Assembly (NCBI RefSeq): GCF_000270245.1
Contig: NC_015635.1
Span: 5,619,124-5,683,123, forward strand
Origin: Microlunatus phosphovorus NM-1
GTDB taxonomy: Bacteria > Actinomycetota > Actinomycetes > Propionibacteriales > Propionibacteriaceae
Direction of reading: 5' to 3'
Length of the DNA stretch: 64,000 nucleotides
Shown here: piece by piece, positions 16,747 through 26,100 of the stretch
Layout: every line of letters begins with the position of its first letter
Numbering within the stretch: the stretch's first letter is position 1
Notes under the pieces: model-generated
Databases searched by the model: none
Told to the model about the DNA's origin: nothing
The model's input: only the letters and a program-made list of their open reading frames with translations
Program-made: the position numbers and the translations under genes

Positions 16747-17172
16747 TCAGCTGTCGGTCTCCCCGGCGAGGAACTGATCGGCCAACTTCTTCGGTGCCAC
16801 GGCCAGCCAGGCGTCTGTGACGACCTCCCGGAGCCGCGCCTCGTCCACCCGGTCCAGGCGTACGAGCACCGCTGGGTAGCCGTTGAAGTGCGGCGTGGTG
16901 AACATGAAGTCGGGATTCGCGGCAAGGACTGCCTCCTTCTCCGCCAGCCCGTCCACCCGGACCCCGAGGATCACTTCGTTGGGAGGCACCTCGGCACCCT
17001 CGGCGGTCAGGAACGCCTGATCCTTCTTGCTCAGCGGCCGCTCCCAGACGAAGCCCTTGGGCTTGGCCTTGCCGCCGCTGCGCACGGCCCAGGTCAGATT
17101 GCCCCAGGACGTCGTCTCCTCGGTCTCCGGCAGCGCCCGGGCCAGCCGCGCCACATCCTCGAAGGTCGACAA
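16747..17172 (-). CDS. MmcQ/YjbR family (CyaY-like fold) protein
   Basis: Protein of 141 residues with FEDVARLARALPETEETTSW near the start and HFNGYPAVLVRLDRVD in the second half, matching the MmcQ/YjbR family of small proteins with a CyaY-like fold and proposed DNA-binding surface. The function is unclear across the family. The TTG at 17172 is preferred because AGAGG lies 7 bases upstream and the stop of the previous gene (17174) is immediately adjacent, implying coupling. Confidence 0.8.
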   Translation of the reverse strand: MSTFEDVARLARALPETEETTSWGNLTWAVRSGGKAKPKGFVWERPLSKKDQAFLTAEGAEVPPNEVILGVRVDGLAEKEAVLAANPDFMFTTPHFNGYPAVLVRLDRVDEARLREVVTDAWLAVAPKKLADQFLAGETDS

Positions 17173-17173
17173 C

Positions 17174-17599
17174 TCAACCCTCTGCGAGGCGCCGGGCGAG
17201 GAAATCGACCAGGTCGCCGGTCTCACCGTCGCGTCCGCCGAGGCCGACGACCAATGGCGGCGGTGAGCGGAACAGCTTGACCCCACGGATCCGCTCCATG
17301 AAGCCACCGGGCACGGTCAGGATGTAGTAGCCACCGTCCTCGCCGATGGCGACCGACTTGTTCTTGCGCAAATACCAGCCCCGTTTGTCGGTCTTCACCG
17401 GCTGGCCTGAATAGAGCGTGGCACGCAGTGGCTCGGGAGCGATCCCGGCTGCGGCGGCATCCTTGAGGAACTCGTCGATCAGCTCCTGGGCCTTGACCGA
17501 CTCCCCGCGTCCCGAGCTGGCCGCGAGTTGGAGTCGGATCTTCGCCTCCTCGGCACGCGTGGACTCGACCGGCTTGGACTCCGGCTTCTCAGCTGTCAT
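17174..17599 (-). CDS. Conserved actinobacterial protein of unknown function
   Basis: Soluble protein of 141 residues with an acidic/charged N-terminus, a helical central part (ESVKAQELIDEFLKDAAAAG) and a beta-rich end (GGYYILTVPGGFMERIRG, PPLVVGLGGRDGETGDLV). I do not recognise the family. It is directly upstream of the MmcQ/YjbR gene with no gap, so the two form a unit. ATG at 17599 is the first codon that gives a charged soluble N-terminus; an upstream extension to 17722 looks non-coding. Confidence 0.6.
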   Translation of the reverse strand: MTAEKPESKPVESTRAEEAKIRLQLAASSGRGESVKAQELIDEFLKDAAAAGIAPEPLRATLYSGQPVKTDKRGWYLRKNKSVAIGEDGGYYILTVPGGFMERIRGVKLFRSPPPLVVGLGGRDGETGDLVDFLARRLAEG

Positions 17600-17709
17600 C
17601 GCGAACCACCCATGGCGCGACGATACTGCCGCCCTCGGTGTGAGGCTAGTGCCGGGACGCCGCGAGACCGTACGCATGCTCCATCGGACGAGTCCGCACA
17701 CCAAGACCA

Positions 17710-17727
17710 AGTGAGTGGTCACTCACT
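17710..17727. promoter_or_regulatory. Palindromic operator-like site upstream of the MFS gene
   Basis: AGTGAGTG-GT-CACTCACT, with perfect 8-base arms around a 2-base centre, lies about 155 bases before the MFS start. Sites of this form are typical operators of TetR-family repressors in actinobacteria. No regulator gene lies next to it, so the protein that binds it is unknown. Confidence 0.5.
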
Positions 17728-17777
17728 GGTGCGTCGTGGTTGCTTCGTTTGACGCGAAACAACCACAGCGCACCAGT
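17725..17777 (+). other. Long imperfect stem-loop between divergent genes
   Basis: Arms 17725-17747 and 17755-17777 pair at 20 of 23 positions (ACTGGTGCG..GTGGTTG.TTCG) with a 7-base loop TTTGACG. It overlaps the operator-like palindrome at its left edge. It could be an attenuator-like leader hairpin for the MFS gene, a small RNA or a mobile-repeat relic; nothing in the sequence decides which. The rest of 17600-17882 holds no gene. Confidence 0.5.
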
Positions 17778-17882
17778 CGATGAGGATCGCTTCGAGACCC
17801 ACCTGGAGCGCGCCATGAACGTCTTTGTCCAGGCGCATGCCGGAAGTCCTCGAACTTCCTGGCGATCTCCTAACCTCAACAG

Positions 17883-19205
17883 GTGGAGTTCGTCCGTAGC
17901 CTCCGGCAGCTGGTCCGGCATTCGCTGTTCCGGCGGTTGCTGTCGGTCCGGGTCGCAACCCAGACCGCTGACGGCGTACTCCAGGTCGCCCTGGCATCCT
18001 TCGTGCTGTTCTCCCCACAGCGGCAGCCCGATGCCGCTTCGGTCGCCGCCGTGCTGGCGATCACCTTGCTGCCGTTCTCCATCCTCGGTCCGTTCGTCAG
18101 CGTGGTCTTGGACCGCTGGTCACGGCGGCAGATCCTAGTGGTGCTGGATCTCGCCCGCGCCGTGTTGGCCGTCGGATTGGCGGTCCTGGTCGGATCCGGC
18201 ATCCGTACCGGTTGGTCGGATGCGGTCTTCTACGGTGGTGTGCTGCTGGCGATGAGTCTGAACCGGTTCTTGTTGGCTGCCTTGTCGGCGGCGCTGCCGC
18301 ACACGATCGAGCCGGGCGAGTACATGGTCGCCAACTCCGTGATGCCGACCATCGGACCGCTCGGCACCGTGGTCGGCGTCGGGTTGGGCACCACGCTGCG
18401 GGTGGTGCTGGGGAATCAGATGCCGGACTACCGCGCGAACGCCGTGCTGTTCTGTATTGCCGCGCTCGGTTGGCTGATCAGCATGGGGCTGGCGCTGCGG
18501 ATCCCGCGGCGGGCGCTCGGACCGGACCAGCCCGACCCCGCACTCGCCCGGGAGATCGTGCATGGTCTGGTCGAGGCACTCCGGCATCTGCGGGAACGGC
18601 GGGCTGCCGGGCTGGGTCTGATCGCGATCGGTGCCCATCGGATCGTGTACGGCGTCGTCACGGTGGCGATGATCCTGGTCTTTCGCAACTACCTGAATGC
18701 GGTCGATGACGTGAACGCCGCACTGGCCGATCTGGGCATCCTGGCGGTCGTGACCGCGGCCGGATTCGTGGCGGCGGCGGCCGTGACGCCACCCTTGAGC
18801 GTCCGCCTCGGGGTACGCCGACTGGTCGTCGTCGGGTTCCTGACGTCCGCGGTGTTCCAGGTGTTGCCGGGCGCAATCTTCCGGCAGCTGCCACTGCTGC
18901 TGGCCGGCTTCCTGCTCGGCATCACCGCACAGAGCATCAAACTGTGCGTCGACACGCTGGTCCAGGCGCACGTCGATGACGAGTTCAAGGGCCGCGTCTT
19001 CGTCCTCTACGACATGATCTTCAACGTCGCTCTCGTGGTGGCCGCCGGAATCGGTGCCGCGATCCTGCCCGCGAACGGCGTATCGGTGCCGATCATCCTC
19101 GGGCTCGCGGTCGCGTACGCCCTGCTAGGGCTGTGGTTCGGCCTGATCACCCGGAACCTGTCCATGGACGAGGGCACCGAATCCCTGCGTGGTCAAAATG
19201 CCTGA
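17883..19205 (+). CDS. MFS family transporter
   Basis: Integral membrane protein of 440 residues with about twelve hydrophobic segments. It has the loop-2-like motif DRWSRRQILVVLDLARA (near residue 80, of the type GxxxDRxxRR) and a second-half repeat VRLGVRRLVVVGFL. It resembles MFS exporters of the MFS_3/EntS-like group. The long central loop (residues 200-240) is cytoplasmic. No substrate can be assigned. The GTG start lacks a clear ribosome-binding site. Upstream lie a TetR-type palindrome and a stem-loop, suggesting ligand-responsive control. Confidence 0.8.
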   Translation: MEFVRSLRQLVRHSLFRRLLSVRVATQTADGVLQVALASFVLFSPQRQPDAASVAAVLAITLLPFSILGPFVSVVLDRWSRRQILVVLDLARAVLAVGLAVLVGSGIRTGWSDAVFYGGVLLAMSLNRFLLAALSAALPHTIEPGEYMVANSVMPTIGPLGTVVGVGLGTTLRVVLGNQMPDYRANAVLFCIAALGWLISMGLALRIPRRALGPDQPDPALAREIVHGLVEALRHLRERRAAGLGLIAIGAHRIVYGVVTVAMILVFRNYLNAVDDVNAALADLGILAVVTAAGFVAAAAVTPPLSVRLGVRRLVVVGFLTSAVFQVLPGAIFRQLPLLLAGFLLGITAQSIKLCVDTLVQAHVDDEFKGRVFVLYDMIFNVALVVAAGIGAAILPANGVSVPIILGLAVAYALLGLWFGLITRNLSMDEGTESLRGQNA

Positions 19206-19248
19206 CCAGACGGCCGAGACGCACCCCGGCAGGATTAGTACGGATCTC

Positions 19249-19331
19249 GTTTTCGAGAATCTGCCTCACTGAGCGCTCTTCTACGCTCAGTCACGCGTAC
19301 CCGATGTAACTGTGTGGCAGATTATCGAAAC
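19249..19331. repeat. Dispersed palindromic repeat family 2, copy 1
   Basis: The outer arms are GTTTTCGAGAATCTGCC (19249-19265) and GGCAGATTATCGAAAC (19316-19331). An inner perfect hairpin ACTGAGCG / CGCTCAGT (19268-19275 and 19284-19291) lies between them. The element sits between the convergent MFS and cca genes. A second copy, reverse complemented as a whole, is at 45081-45164, also between convergent genes. Confidence 0.75.
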
Positions 19332-19361
19332 GGCTGGCTCGCGGGGCCCGGGAGCCGGAGC

Positions 19362-20843
19362 TCACGGCTCCCGGGAGGCCCACCAGGAACGGAGCTCGGC
19401 TTCGGCGCGCTCGGGGCCCAAGGGACCCTCCTCGATCCGCTTCTCCAGCAGGAAGCGATAGGCCTCGCCGACCTCACGACCAGGGCCGATGCCCAGGATG
19501 GCCATGATCTGGGTGCCGTCCAGATCCGGCCGGAGCGCGCTCAGCTCCTCCTGCTCGGCCAGTGCCTCGATCCGCAACTCCAGCTCGTCATAGGTACGCC
19601 GCAGCCGGGCCGCCTTGCGCTCGTTGCGGGTTGTGCAGTCGGCCCTGGTCAGCACGTGCAGCCGCGCCAGCTGGTCGCCGGCATCACGGACATACCGGCG
19701 GACGGCCGCATCGGTCCACTGACCTCCGCCGTACCCGTGGAAACGCAGGTGCAGCTCGATCAGCTTGGCCACCGCATCGACCTCGCCGGCGCTGAACCGC
19801 AGCGCCTTGAGCCGCTTCTTGGCCAGCTTCGCCCCGACCACATCGTGGTGGTGGAACGACACCTTGCCGCCCGGCTCGAACCGCCGGGTCGCCGGCTTGC
19901 CGATGTCGTGCAGCAGCGCCGCCAGACGCATCACCAGGTCGGGCTGGTCCGGCAGCCGCTCCTCCAGGTCGATCGCCTGCTCCAGCACGGTGAGGCTGTG
20001 CTCGTAGACGTCCTTGTGCCGATGGTGTTCGTCGCGCTCCAGCCGCAGCGCCGGCAGCTCGGGCAGCACTCGATCAGCCAGTCCGGTGGCCACGAGCAGA
20101 CCGAGGCCGGGGCGTGGCCGCGCCGTCAGCAACAGCTTGGACAGCTCGTCACGGACCCGTTCGGCCGACACGATCTCGATCCGATCCGCCATCGCGGTCA
20201 TCGCCTGGATCACTCGCGGCGCCGGCCGGAACATCAGCTGCGAGGTGAACCGCGCCGCTCGCATCATCCGCAGCGGATCATCGGAGAACGACTGCTCCGG
20301 TGTGCCCGGCGTGTCCAGCCAGCCCTCCGCCAGGTGCACCAGGCCGCCGTAGGGATCCACGAACCGCTTGCCGGGCAGCTCGACCGCCATCGCGTTCACG
20401 GTGAAATCGCGCCGGACCAGGTCGCCTTCCAAGGTATCGCCGAACTGCACCAGCGGCTTGCGGCTGTCACTGGCGTAGGCATCGGAGCGAAAAGTGGTGA
20501 TCTCGATCAGCCAGCTCACCAGTTCCCCACCAGCTGCCTCAGCACGCCCGGGCGACTCGTCCACCCGGCCGCCGACCGTGCCGAACTCCTTGCCGATGGT
20601 CCACACGGTCGGCGTCACCGTACGCAGCAGCCGCTCGATGTCGTCGGGTCGGGCATCGGTGGTGAAGTCCAGATCGTGCCCCAGCTCACCGCGGAGCGCA
20701 TCGCGTACGCTGCCGCCGACCAGATAGAGCCGGAATCCCGCGTCGCTGAACACCTCGCCCAACCGGTCGGCGACCGGGGCGACCCGCAGCAACTCGGCCA
20801 GCGCGGTCGCCTGGCTGCGGCTCAACCGCTCGGCTCCAGACAC
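19362..20843 (-). CDS. cca: CCA tRNA nucleotidyltransferase
   Basis: Enzyme of 493 residues that adds or repairs the 3' CCA end of tRNAs. Class II poly(A)-polymerase fold: LYLVGGSVRDALRG and DLDFTTDA carry the GGxxR motif and the two catalytic Asp residues (about 40-60). RRDFTVNAMAVEL and the ERVRDELSKLL segment follow. An HD domain (LLHDIGKPATRR near residue 312) lies in the second half, as in actinobacterial PcnA proteins. It diverges from the DUF6049-murJ operon, as in mycobacteria. GTG start; palindromic repeat after the stop. Confidence 0.93.
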   Translation of the reverse strand: MSGAERLSRSQATALAELLRVAPVADRLGEVFSDAGFRLYLVGGSVRDALRGELGHDLDFTTDARPDDIERLLRTVTPTVWTIGKEFGTVGGRVDESPGRAEAAGGELVSWLIEITTFRSDAYASDSRKPLVQFGDTLEGDLVRRDFTVNAMAVELPGKRFVDPYGGLVHLAEGWLDTPGTPEQSFSDDPLRMMRAARFTSQLMFRPAPRVIQAMTAMADRIEIVSAERVRDELSKLLLTARPRPGLGLLVATGLADRVLPELPALRLERDEHHRHKDVYEHSLTVLEQAIDLEERLPDQPDLVMRLAALLHDIGKPATRRFEPGGKVSFHHHDVVGAKLAKKRLKALRFSAGEVDAVAKLIELHLRFHGYGGGQWTDAAVRRYVRDAGDQLARLHVLTRADCTTRNERKAARLRRTYDELELRIEALAEQEELSALRPDLDGTQIMAILGIGPGREVGEAYRFLLEKRIEEGPLGPERAEAELRSWWASREP

Positions 20844-20978
20844 GAGGGTCGATCCTAGTGGTTACCACGAACCGCGCGACCCCAGCCGCGCGTCGAAATG
20901 CGGCGAAGGTCACGTGCCAGCTCGCCGCCCGAGGCCACCGAGGAACCCGGCATACCAGCGATTCTGCTGCACGCTCAC

Positions 20979-20984
20979 TACAAT
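20979..20984 (+). promoter_or_regulatory. Probable -10 element of the DUF6049-murJ-sigM operon
   Basis: TACAAT lies 25 bases before the GTG at 21009, a strong match to the bacterial -10 consensus; the -35 region is poor. The predicted transcript would start near 20991, leaving a short leader that includes GACGAGG as ribosome-binding site. The remaining bases of the cca-DUF6049 gap show no gene; mycobacteria have a NUDIX gene here. Confidence 0.4.
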
Positions 20985-21008
20985 CCTCCTGGTGACGAGG
21001 CGTTGCAG

Positions 21009-23171
21009 GTGAGGGTGTTGAGGGCGCTGCTGGCGACCCTGGCCACCACACTGCTCGCTCTGCCGTTGCTGCTCGCCGTCCAGACCACCCCGACTGCCCA
21101 CGCCGAAGAGCCCGAGTCCTGGGCCAGGATCAGCATCGACGCACTCCGTCCCGCGCTGCCGGACCCCACCGACCGCAAGCAGAAGGTCACCATCTCGGGA
21201 CGGATCACCAACACCTCCGACATCGAGCTGTCCAACCTGCAGATCGCCTACTGGCGCTCACTGGACCCGATCACCAGCGCCGAGGGCATGAACCGGGCGC
21301 TCGCCTCCGCCGCCAACGATCCCCTCGGCGCCCGGGCCCAGGACGGCTCGATCTATGTCAACATCCCCTCGGAGAACAACCGGACCCTGAAACCCGGGAA
21401 ATCCACCACCTTCACCATCTCGGCCACCTTGGCGCAGCTGGAACTGCCCGACATCGACGGCGTCTACCTCGTCGGGGTGCATCTGCGCGGTCGCACCGAG
21501 CCGTACGGGCAGGACATCACGCTCGGCCGTGGCCGGGTGTTCCTGCCGGTGGTGGCGAAATCGCCGAAGGAGAAGGTCCGTCAGGTCTCGGTCGTGATCT
21601 TGACCAGCCGGCCCAGCCTGCTGCGCACCGGCGTCCTCTCCGACGACCACCTCGCCGACGAGCTCGGCTCCGATGGCCGCCTGACCCGCATGCTCGAGGC
21701 TGCGGGAGCGCGCGGCACCAGCTTCGCCGTGGACCCGGCCCTGGTCGAAGAAGCGCAGACCGTCGCCGGCGGCTACCGCATCCAGGAACCCGACGGCACC
21801 CTCCGTGACGGTAGCGGCGCCGCCGCGGCACAGGCCTGGCTGAGCCGGCTCGCCTCCCTGATCCGGACGGGTGACGGCTATCGGCTGCCGTACGGCAACC
21901 CTGACATCGCTGCCCTCGTCCACAACGGCCGATCCGATCTGCTCGCCGAGGCCGTCCAGACCGGGGCACAGGTGGAGGCCACCGACAGCCTGCCGCTGGT
22001 GGTGCTGCCCGGGGACGGCGCCGCCGACCAGCAGATCGTCGAGGCCGCAGCGGGGTTCGAGCCCGCGGCCATCCTGCTGTCCGACACGACGCTGCCCGAC
22101 GCGACCGAGTCTCCGGTCCTGCGTGGACCCAACCGCTCGACGCTGGTCCGCTACACCGCGGCCGCCTCGGGCGGCGGGCCTGGGCCGGCGCCTCGGAACA
22201 CCCCGGCGAAGGTCCAGCAGCGGATGCTGTCCGACACCTGGATCGCCGCCAAATCGGCATCGGCGGGCTCCCCACCGGGTCGGGTCCGGCTGATCACCGA
22301 GCCGAGCCAGACCGCCGGCAGCGACAACGCGCTCAAGGCCGACTGGTTCGCCGCCGCCACTCTCAGCCAACTGCTGGCCGGGAAGCCCGTGTCGTGGTCC
22401 GGCGAGTACCGCTACACCGACTCCGCCCGCAGCGCCGAACTCCCGGTCACCCAACTGGTGGCCACCCAACAGCTCGAGAGCCAGTTCGAGACGTACGCCG
22501 ATCTCCTGGTCGAACCCGCAGCCGCCAGGAACGAGGCGGCGACCGCCGTGCTCCGCAGTGTCAGTCTGAGTTGGCGGGACGCGCCCAAAGCCGCCCAGCG
22601 CTACACCTCCGCCGTCGCCGATCAGCTGTCCGACCTGCTGCGTCGTCAGGTCTCGATCACCGCGCCCGCCAAGGTCTCGACCACGGGTCGTTCCGGCACC
22701 TTCCCGATCACTGTTCGCAACCTGCTGCCGGTCGGCAACGATCCGAACGACAACGCCATTCGGGTGCGCGTGGTGTTCGTCTCCGCGGCCAGTCAGCGCC
22801 TCACGGTGGCGCCTCTGGAGATCCCACCGGTCGAAGCCGGCCAAGCCGAGACGGCGATCGCTCAGGTCGACGCTCAGACCAACGGCACCGTCCAGGTCCG
22901 CGTCGGGCTCGAGACCGTCGGCGGCGAGCAGGTCGGCCAGACCACGGCCATCGAAGTGCGCGCCACCCAGGCCGGCACCACCGGGTGGCTGATCGCGATC
23001 GCGGCCGGCATCGTCCTGATCGGCACCACCGTGCTCCGGATCCGGCAGGTCAACAAGGAGCGCGCGGCGACCGAGAGCGAGCCGGAGCCGATCCACGTCT
23101 CCCGCCCGCCCAGCCACCAGGACCCGTCCAGCCACCCCGACGAGACCACGAAGGACACCCTCGATGTCTGA
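21009..23171 (+). CDS. DUF6049 family secreted/membrane-anchored protein
   Basis: Protein of 720 residues with a signal peptide (about 1-31, ending THAEE after a Leu/Ala-rich core), a large extracytoplasmic part with immunoglobulin-like beta segments (VTISGRITNTSDIELSNLQI; GTFPITVRNLLPVGN) and a C-terminal transmembrane anchor near residues 658-677 followed by an acidic cytoplasmic tail. It is the positional counterpart of Rv3909 in M. tuberculosis, always upstream of MurJ in actinobacteria. The role is unknown, probably in envelope biogenesis. The GTG at 21009 is supported by GAGG 8 bases upstream and by the signal peptide. It overlaps murJ by 8 bases. Confidence 0.85.
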   Translation: MRVLRALLATLATTLLALPLLLAVQTTPTAHAEEPESWARISIDALRPALPDPTDRKQKVTISGRITNTSDIELSNLQIAYWRSLDPITSAEGMNRALASAANDPLGARAQDGSIYVNIPSENNRTLKPGKSTTFTISATLAQLELPDIDGVYLVGVHLRGRTEPYGQDITLGRGRVFLPVVAKSPKEKVRQVSVVILTSRPSLLRTGVLSDDHLADELGSDGRLTRMLEAAGARGTSFAVDPALVEEAQTVAGGYRIQEPDGTLRDGSGAAAAQAWLSRLASLIRTGDGYRLPYGNPDIAALVHNGRSDLLAEAVQTGAQVEATDSLPLVVLPGDGAADQQIVEAAAGFEPAAILLSDTTLPDATESPVLRGPNRSTLVRYTAAASGGGPGPAPRNTPAKVQQRMLSDTWIAAKSASAGSPPGRVRLITEPSQTAGSDNALKADWFAAATLSQLLAGKPVSWSGEYRYTDSARSAELPVTQLVATQQLESQFETYADLLVEPAAARNEAATAVLRSVSLSWRDAPKAAQRYTSAVADQLSDLLRRQVSITAPAKVSTTGRSGTFPITVRNLLPVGNDPNDNAIRVRVVFVSAASQRLTVAPLEIPPVEAGQAETAIAQVDAQTNGTVQVRVGLETVGGEQVGQTTAIEVRATQAGTTGWLIAIAAGIVLIGTTVLRIRQVNKERAATESEPEPIHVSRPPSHQDPSSHPDETTKDTLDV

Positions 23172-26100
23172 GGCCGAAGCGGTCGAGACCCGTCCCAGCG
23201 ACCGGCAGGCCCGACATCGGCTGATCTCCTCCGGAGCGATCATGGCCGCCGGGACAGCGGTCTCCCGGATGATGGGCTTCGGCCGGTTCGTGCTGCTGGT
23301 CTTCCTGTTCGGCAACGGCACCCGGCAGGCCGACATGTTCACCCTGGCCAACACCGTGCCGAACAGCATGTACATCCTGTTGGCCGGCGGCATCCTCAAC
23401 ACCGTGCTGGTGCCGCAGATCGTCCGGGCGGTCAAGTCCGACTCCGATCGGGGCGAGGCCTACACCAACCGGATCATGACACTCGGTCTGATCGGGTTGT
23501 TCATCATCACGCTGGCCCTGACGCTGGCCTCGCCCTGGATCATCTCGCTCTATTCCGCCGGTGATTGGAAGGACCCGGTCGTCGCGGCGCAGTACCAGTC
23601 GATGGTCGCGTTGGCGTACTACTGCATGCCACAGGTGTTCTTCTACGGCGCGTTCGTGCTGGCGGGGCAGGTGCTGAACTCCCGGGACAAGTTCGGCCCG
23701 ATGATGTGGGCGCCGATCGCCAACAACGTGGTCTCGATCGCGGTGCTGCTGTTGTTCTGGATCGTCTTCGGCCAGAGCGACACCGCGGCCGCATTCACGC
23801 CCGGCCAGGAGGCCCTGCTCGGGATCGGTTCGACTGTCGGCGTCGCGGCGCAGGCGGCAATCCTGGTGCCGTATCTGCGGGCCGTCGGATTCCACTTCCA
23901 GCCGCGGTTCGACTTCAAGGGCACCGGACTGGGCCATACCGTCCGGCTGGCCAAGTGGGTGCTCGGCTATGTGCTGGTCACCCAACTCGCCTTGGTCGTG
24001 ATCAACAAGGTCGCCACCGGGGCCACGATCCACGGCGGTGGCGGCGGGCTGGCCGCGTACGGGTATGCGTACGCGATCTGGATCCTGCCGCACTCGCTGA
24101 TCACCGTCTCGCTGGCGACCGCGATGCTGCCCAGTGCCTCTCGGCTGGCGGCTGCCGGCGATCTGAAGGGAGTCGCCGAGGAGACCACCCGGACGATGCG
24201 CCTCGCGTTGTCGGTGCTGGTCCCTACCTCGGTGGCCTTCGTGGTGCTCGGCCTGCCGATCGCGCAACTGGTGTTCGGTTTCGGCAAGGGTGCCGCCGAC
24301 TGGCAATACACCGGGTATGCCCTAATGGCGCTCGGCATCGGACTGGTGCCGTTCACCTTGCAGTACGTGTGCCTGCGGGCCTTCTATGCGCTGGAGAACA
24401 CCAAGACCCCGTTCGCCATCCAGGTCGTCATCGCCACCGCCAATGTGGTGATCGGCGTCGGCCTGGTGATCTACCTGGACTCCAATCCGCTGGTCGCCGC
24501 CGCATTGGCCCTGGGCTACTCGCTGGCGTACGTGATCGGTGTCCTGCTCTCGTTCCGGAAGCTCCGCAGCTCGCTGCCCGCGCTGTCGCTGCGGCCGATC
24601 CTGGCACTCGTCGTCCGGACCGGCCTGGCCAGCATCCCGGCGGGACTGGCCGCCTGGCTGGTCGTCCGCTTCGTCGCCGCCGACAGCCAGCTGCTGCGCG
24701 CCGCCACCCTGGCGATCGCCGGTCTGCTCGCGATCGGTCTGTACGTCGTCGCCGCCCGAATCCTGAGAATCCGTGAGGTCACCGACATCGTCGGCGCCGT
24801 ACGTCGTCGTAATAGGCAGGGAGGAAACGCAGCCAAACCCGGTGGTCCGGGCGTATCGGCTACGGATGACCCGACGGCCGGTGCAACGGAAGAGGCTGTT
24901 GGGTCGGCAGGGTCCAGTGGGACAGAGGGGAAGAGAACTGTGGCGACTGCGGTGCGAGCGAACTCGCCCGATCAGGATGACGTCGGCGATTCGACCCTCA
25001 TCCGCCAGGCGGGCTCGCCTAGCATCAGGGCATCTGCCGACCCCACACCGATGGCCGGCCCGATCGAGAACGTGGATCCCATGGTCACCTTTGCCGGCGC
25101 GAGCACGATGCCGGGGCCGGCGTCGGCCCCACCCTCGGCGCCCGGTCCCACCGACGTGCTCGGCGGCATCTCCACGACGGGCTCACAGCACCACGATGCT
25201 GGGGACGCCGACTCTGCCGACCCGCTGGTCGGCCCGGAACCGGGAGCCACTGGGGACAGCCTGACCCCGGACGCCTCCCCGAGCACGCTGCCGCGGATCA
25301 CCACCAGCGCCGGCACGGTGCTGGGCTACCGCTATCGGATGGAGGAACTGCTCGCCGAGTCCTCGCGCACCGTGACCTGGCGAGCCTTCGATCTGGTCTT
25401 GTCCCGCTCGGTCGTGGTGCATCTGCTCGCCCCGCTCGATCCCCAGGCTCCAGAGATCCTGGAGACCGCGCGGCAGGCGGCGCTGGCGGTCGACTCCAGG
25501 TTCTTGCGCGTGCTGGACGCGATCTACAGCGACGATCCGGAGCAGGGCTCGTACGTGGTCTGCGAGTATGCCGTCGGCCGCTCGCTGGAGGTGCTGCTCA
25601 GCCACGGCCCGCTGTCGGGTCTGGAAGCGGCCTGGGTGGTACGCGAGGTCGCCGACGCCTTGTCCGGCGTGCACGGGCTCGGGCTCTATCACCAGCGGAT
25701 CAACCCGGACACCGTGATCCTCACCCCCGACGGACACGTCAAGATCAGCGGTCTGCTGATCGAGGCCGCGCTGCGGCCGGCCCCCGGGAACGCGCTGCCC
25801 CGGGCCGCCGACCTGTCGTCCGAGCATCTCGACGTCCTGGACCTCGGCCGGTTGCTGTATGCCTGCCTGGTCTCCCGTTGGCCCGGCGGCCCGGCATTCA
25901 GCCTGCCCGGCGCCCCGGTCGCCGGCCGGCACCTGATGAGCCCGCGGCAGGTCCGCGCCGGGGTGTCACCCACTCTGGATGTGGTCTGCGACCAGATCCT
26001 GGGCGACCCGCCGCGGCATCGGGCCGAGCGGCTCATCACCGCCAACGATGTGGTGAACGCGCTGACGAAGGTGCTGGGCACGGCCGACGCATCAGCGGAT

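Noticed and set aside
21258..23435. A 725-codon minus-strand frame opposite the DUF6049 gene
   Set aside because: Composition is Gly/Arg/Asp-rich without motifs; the plus strand has a signal peptide, family pattern and ribosome-binding site.
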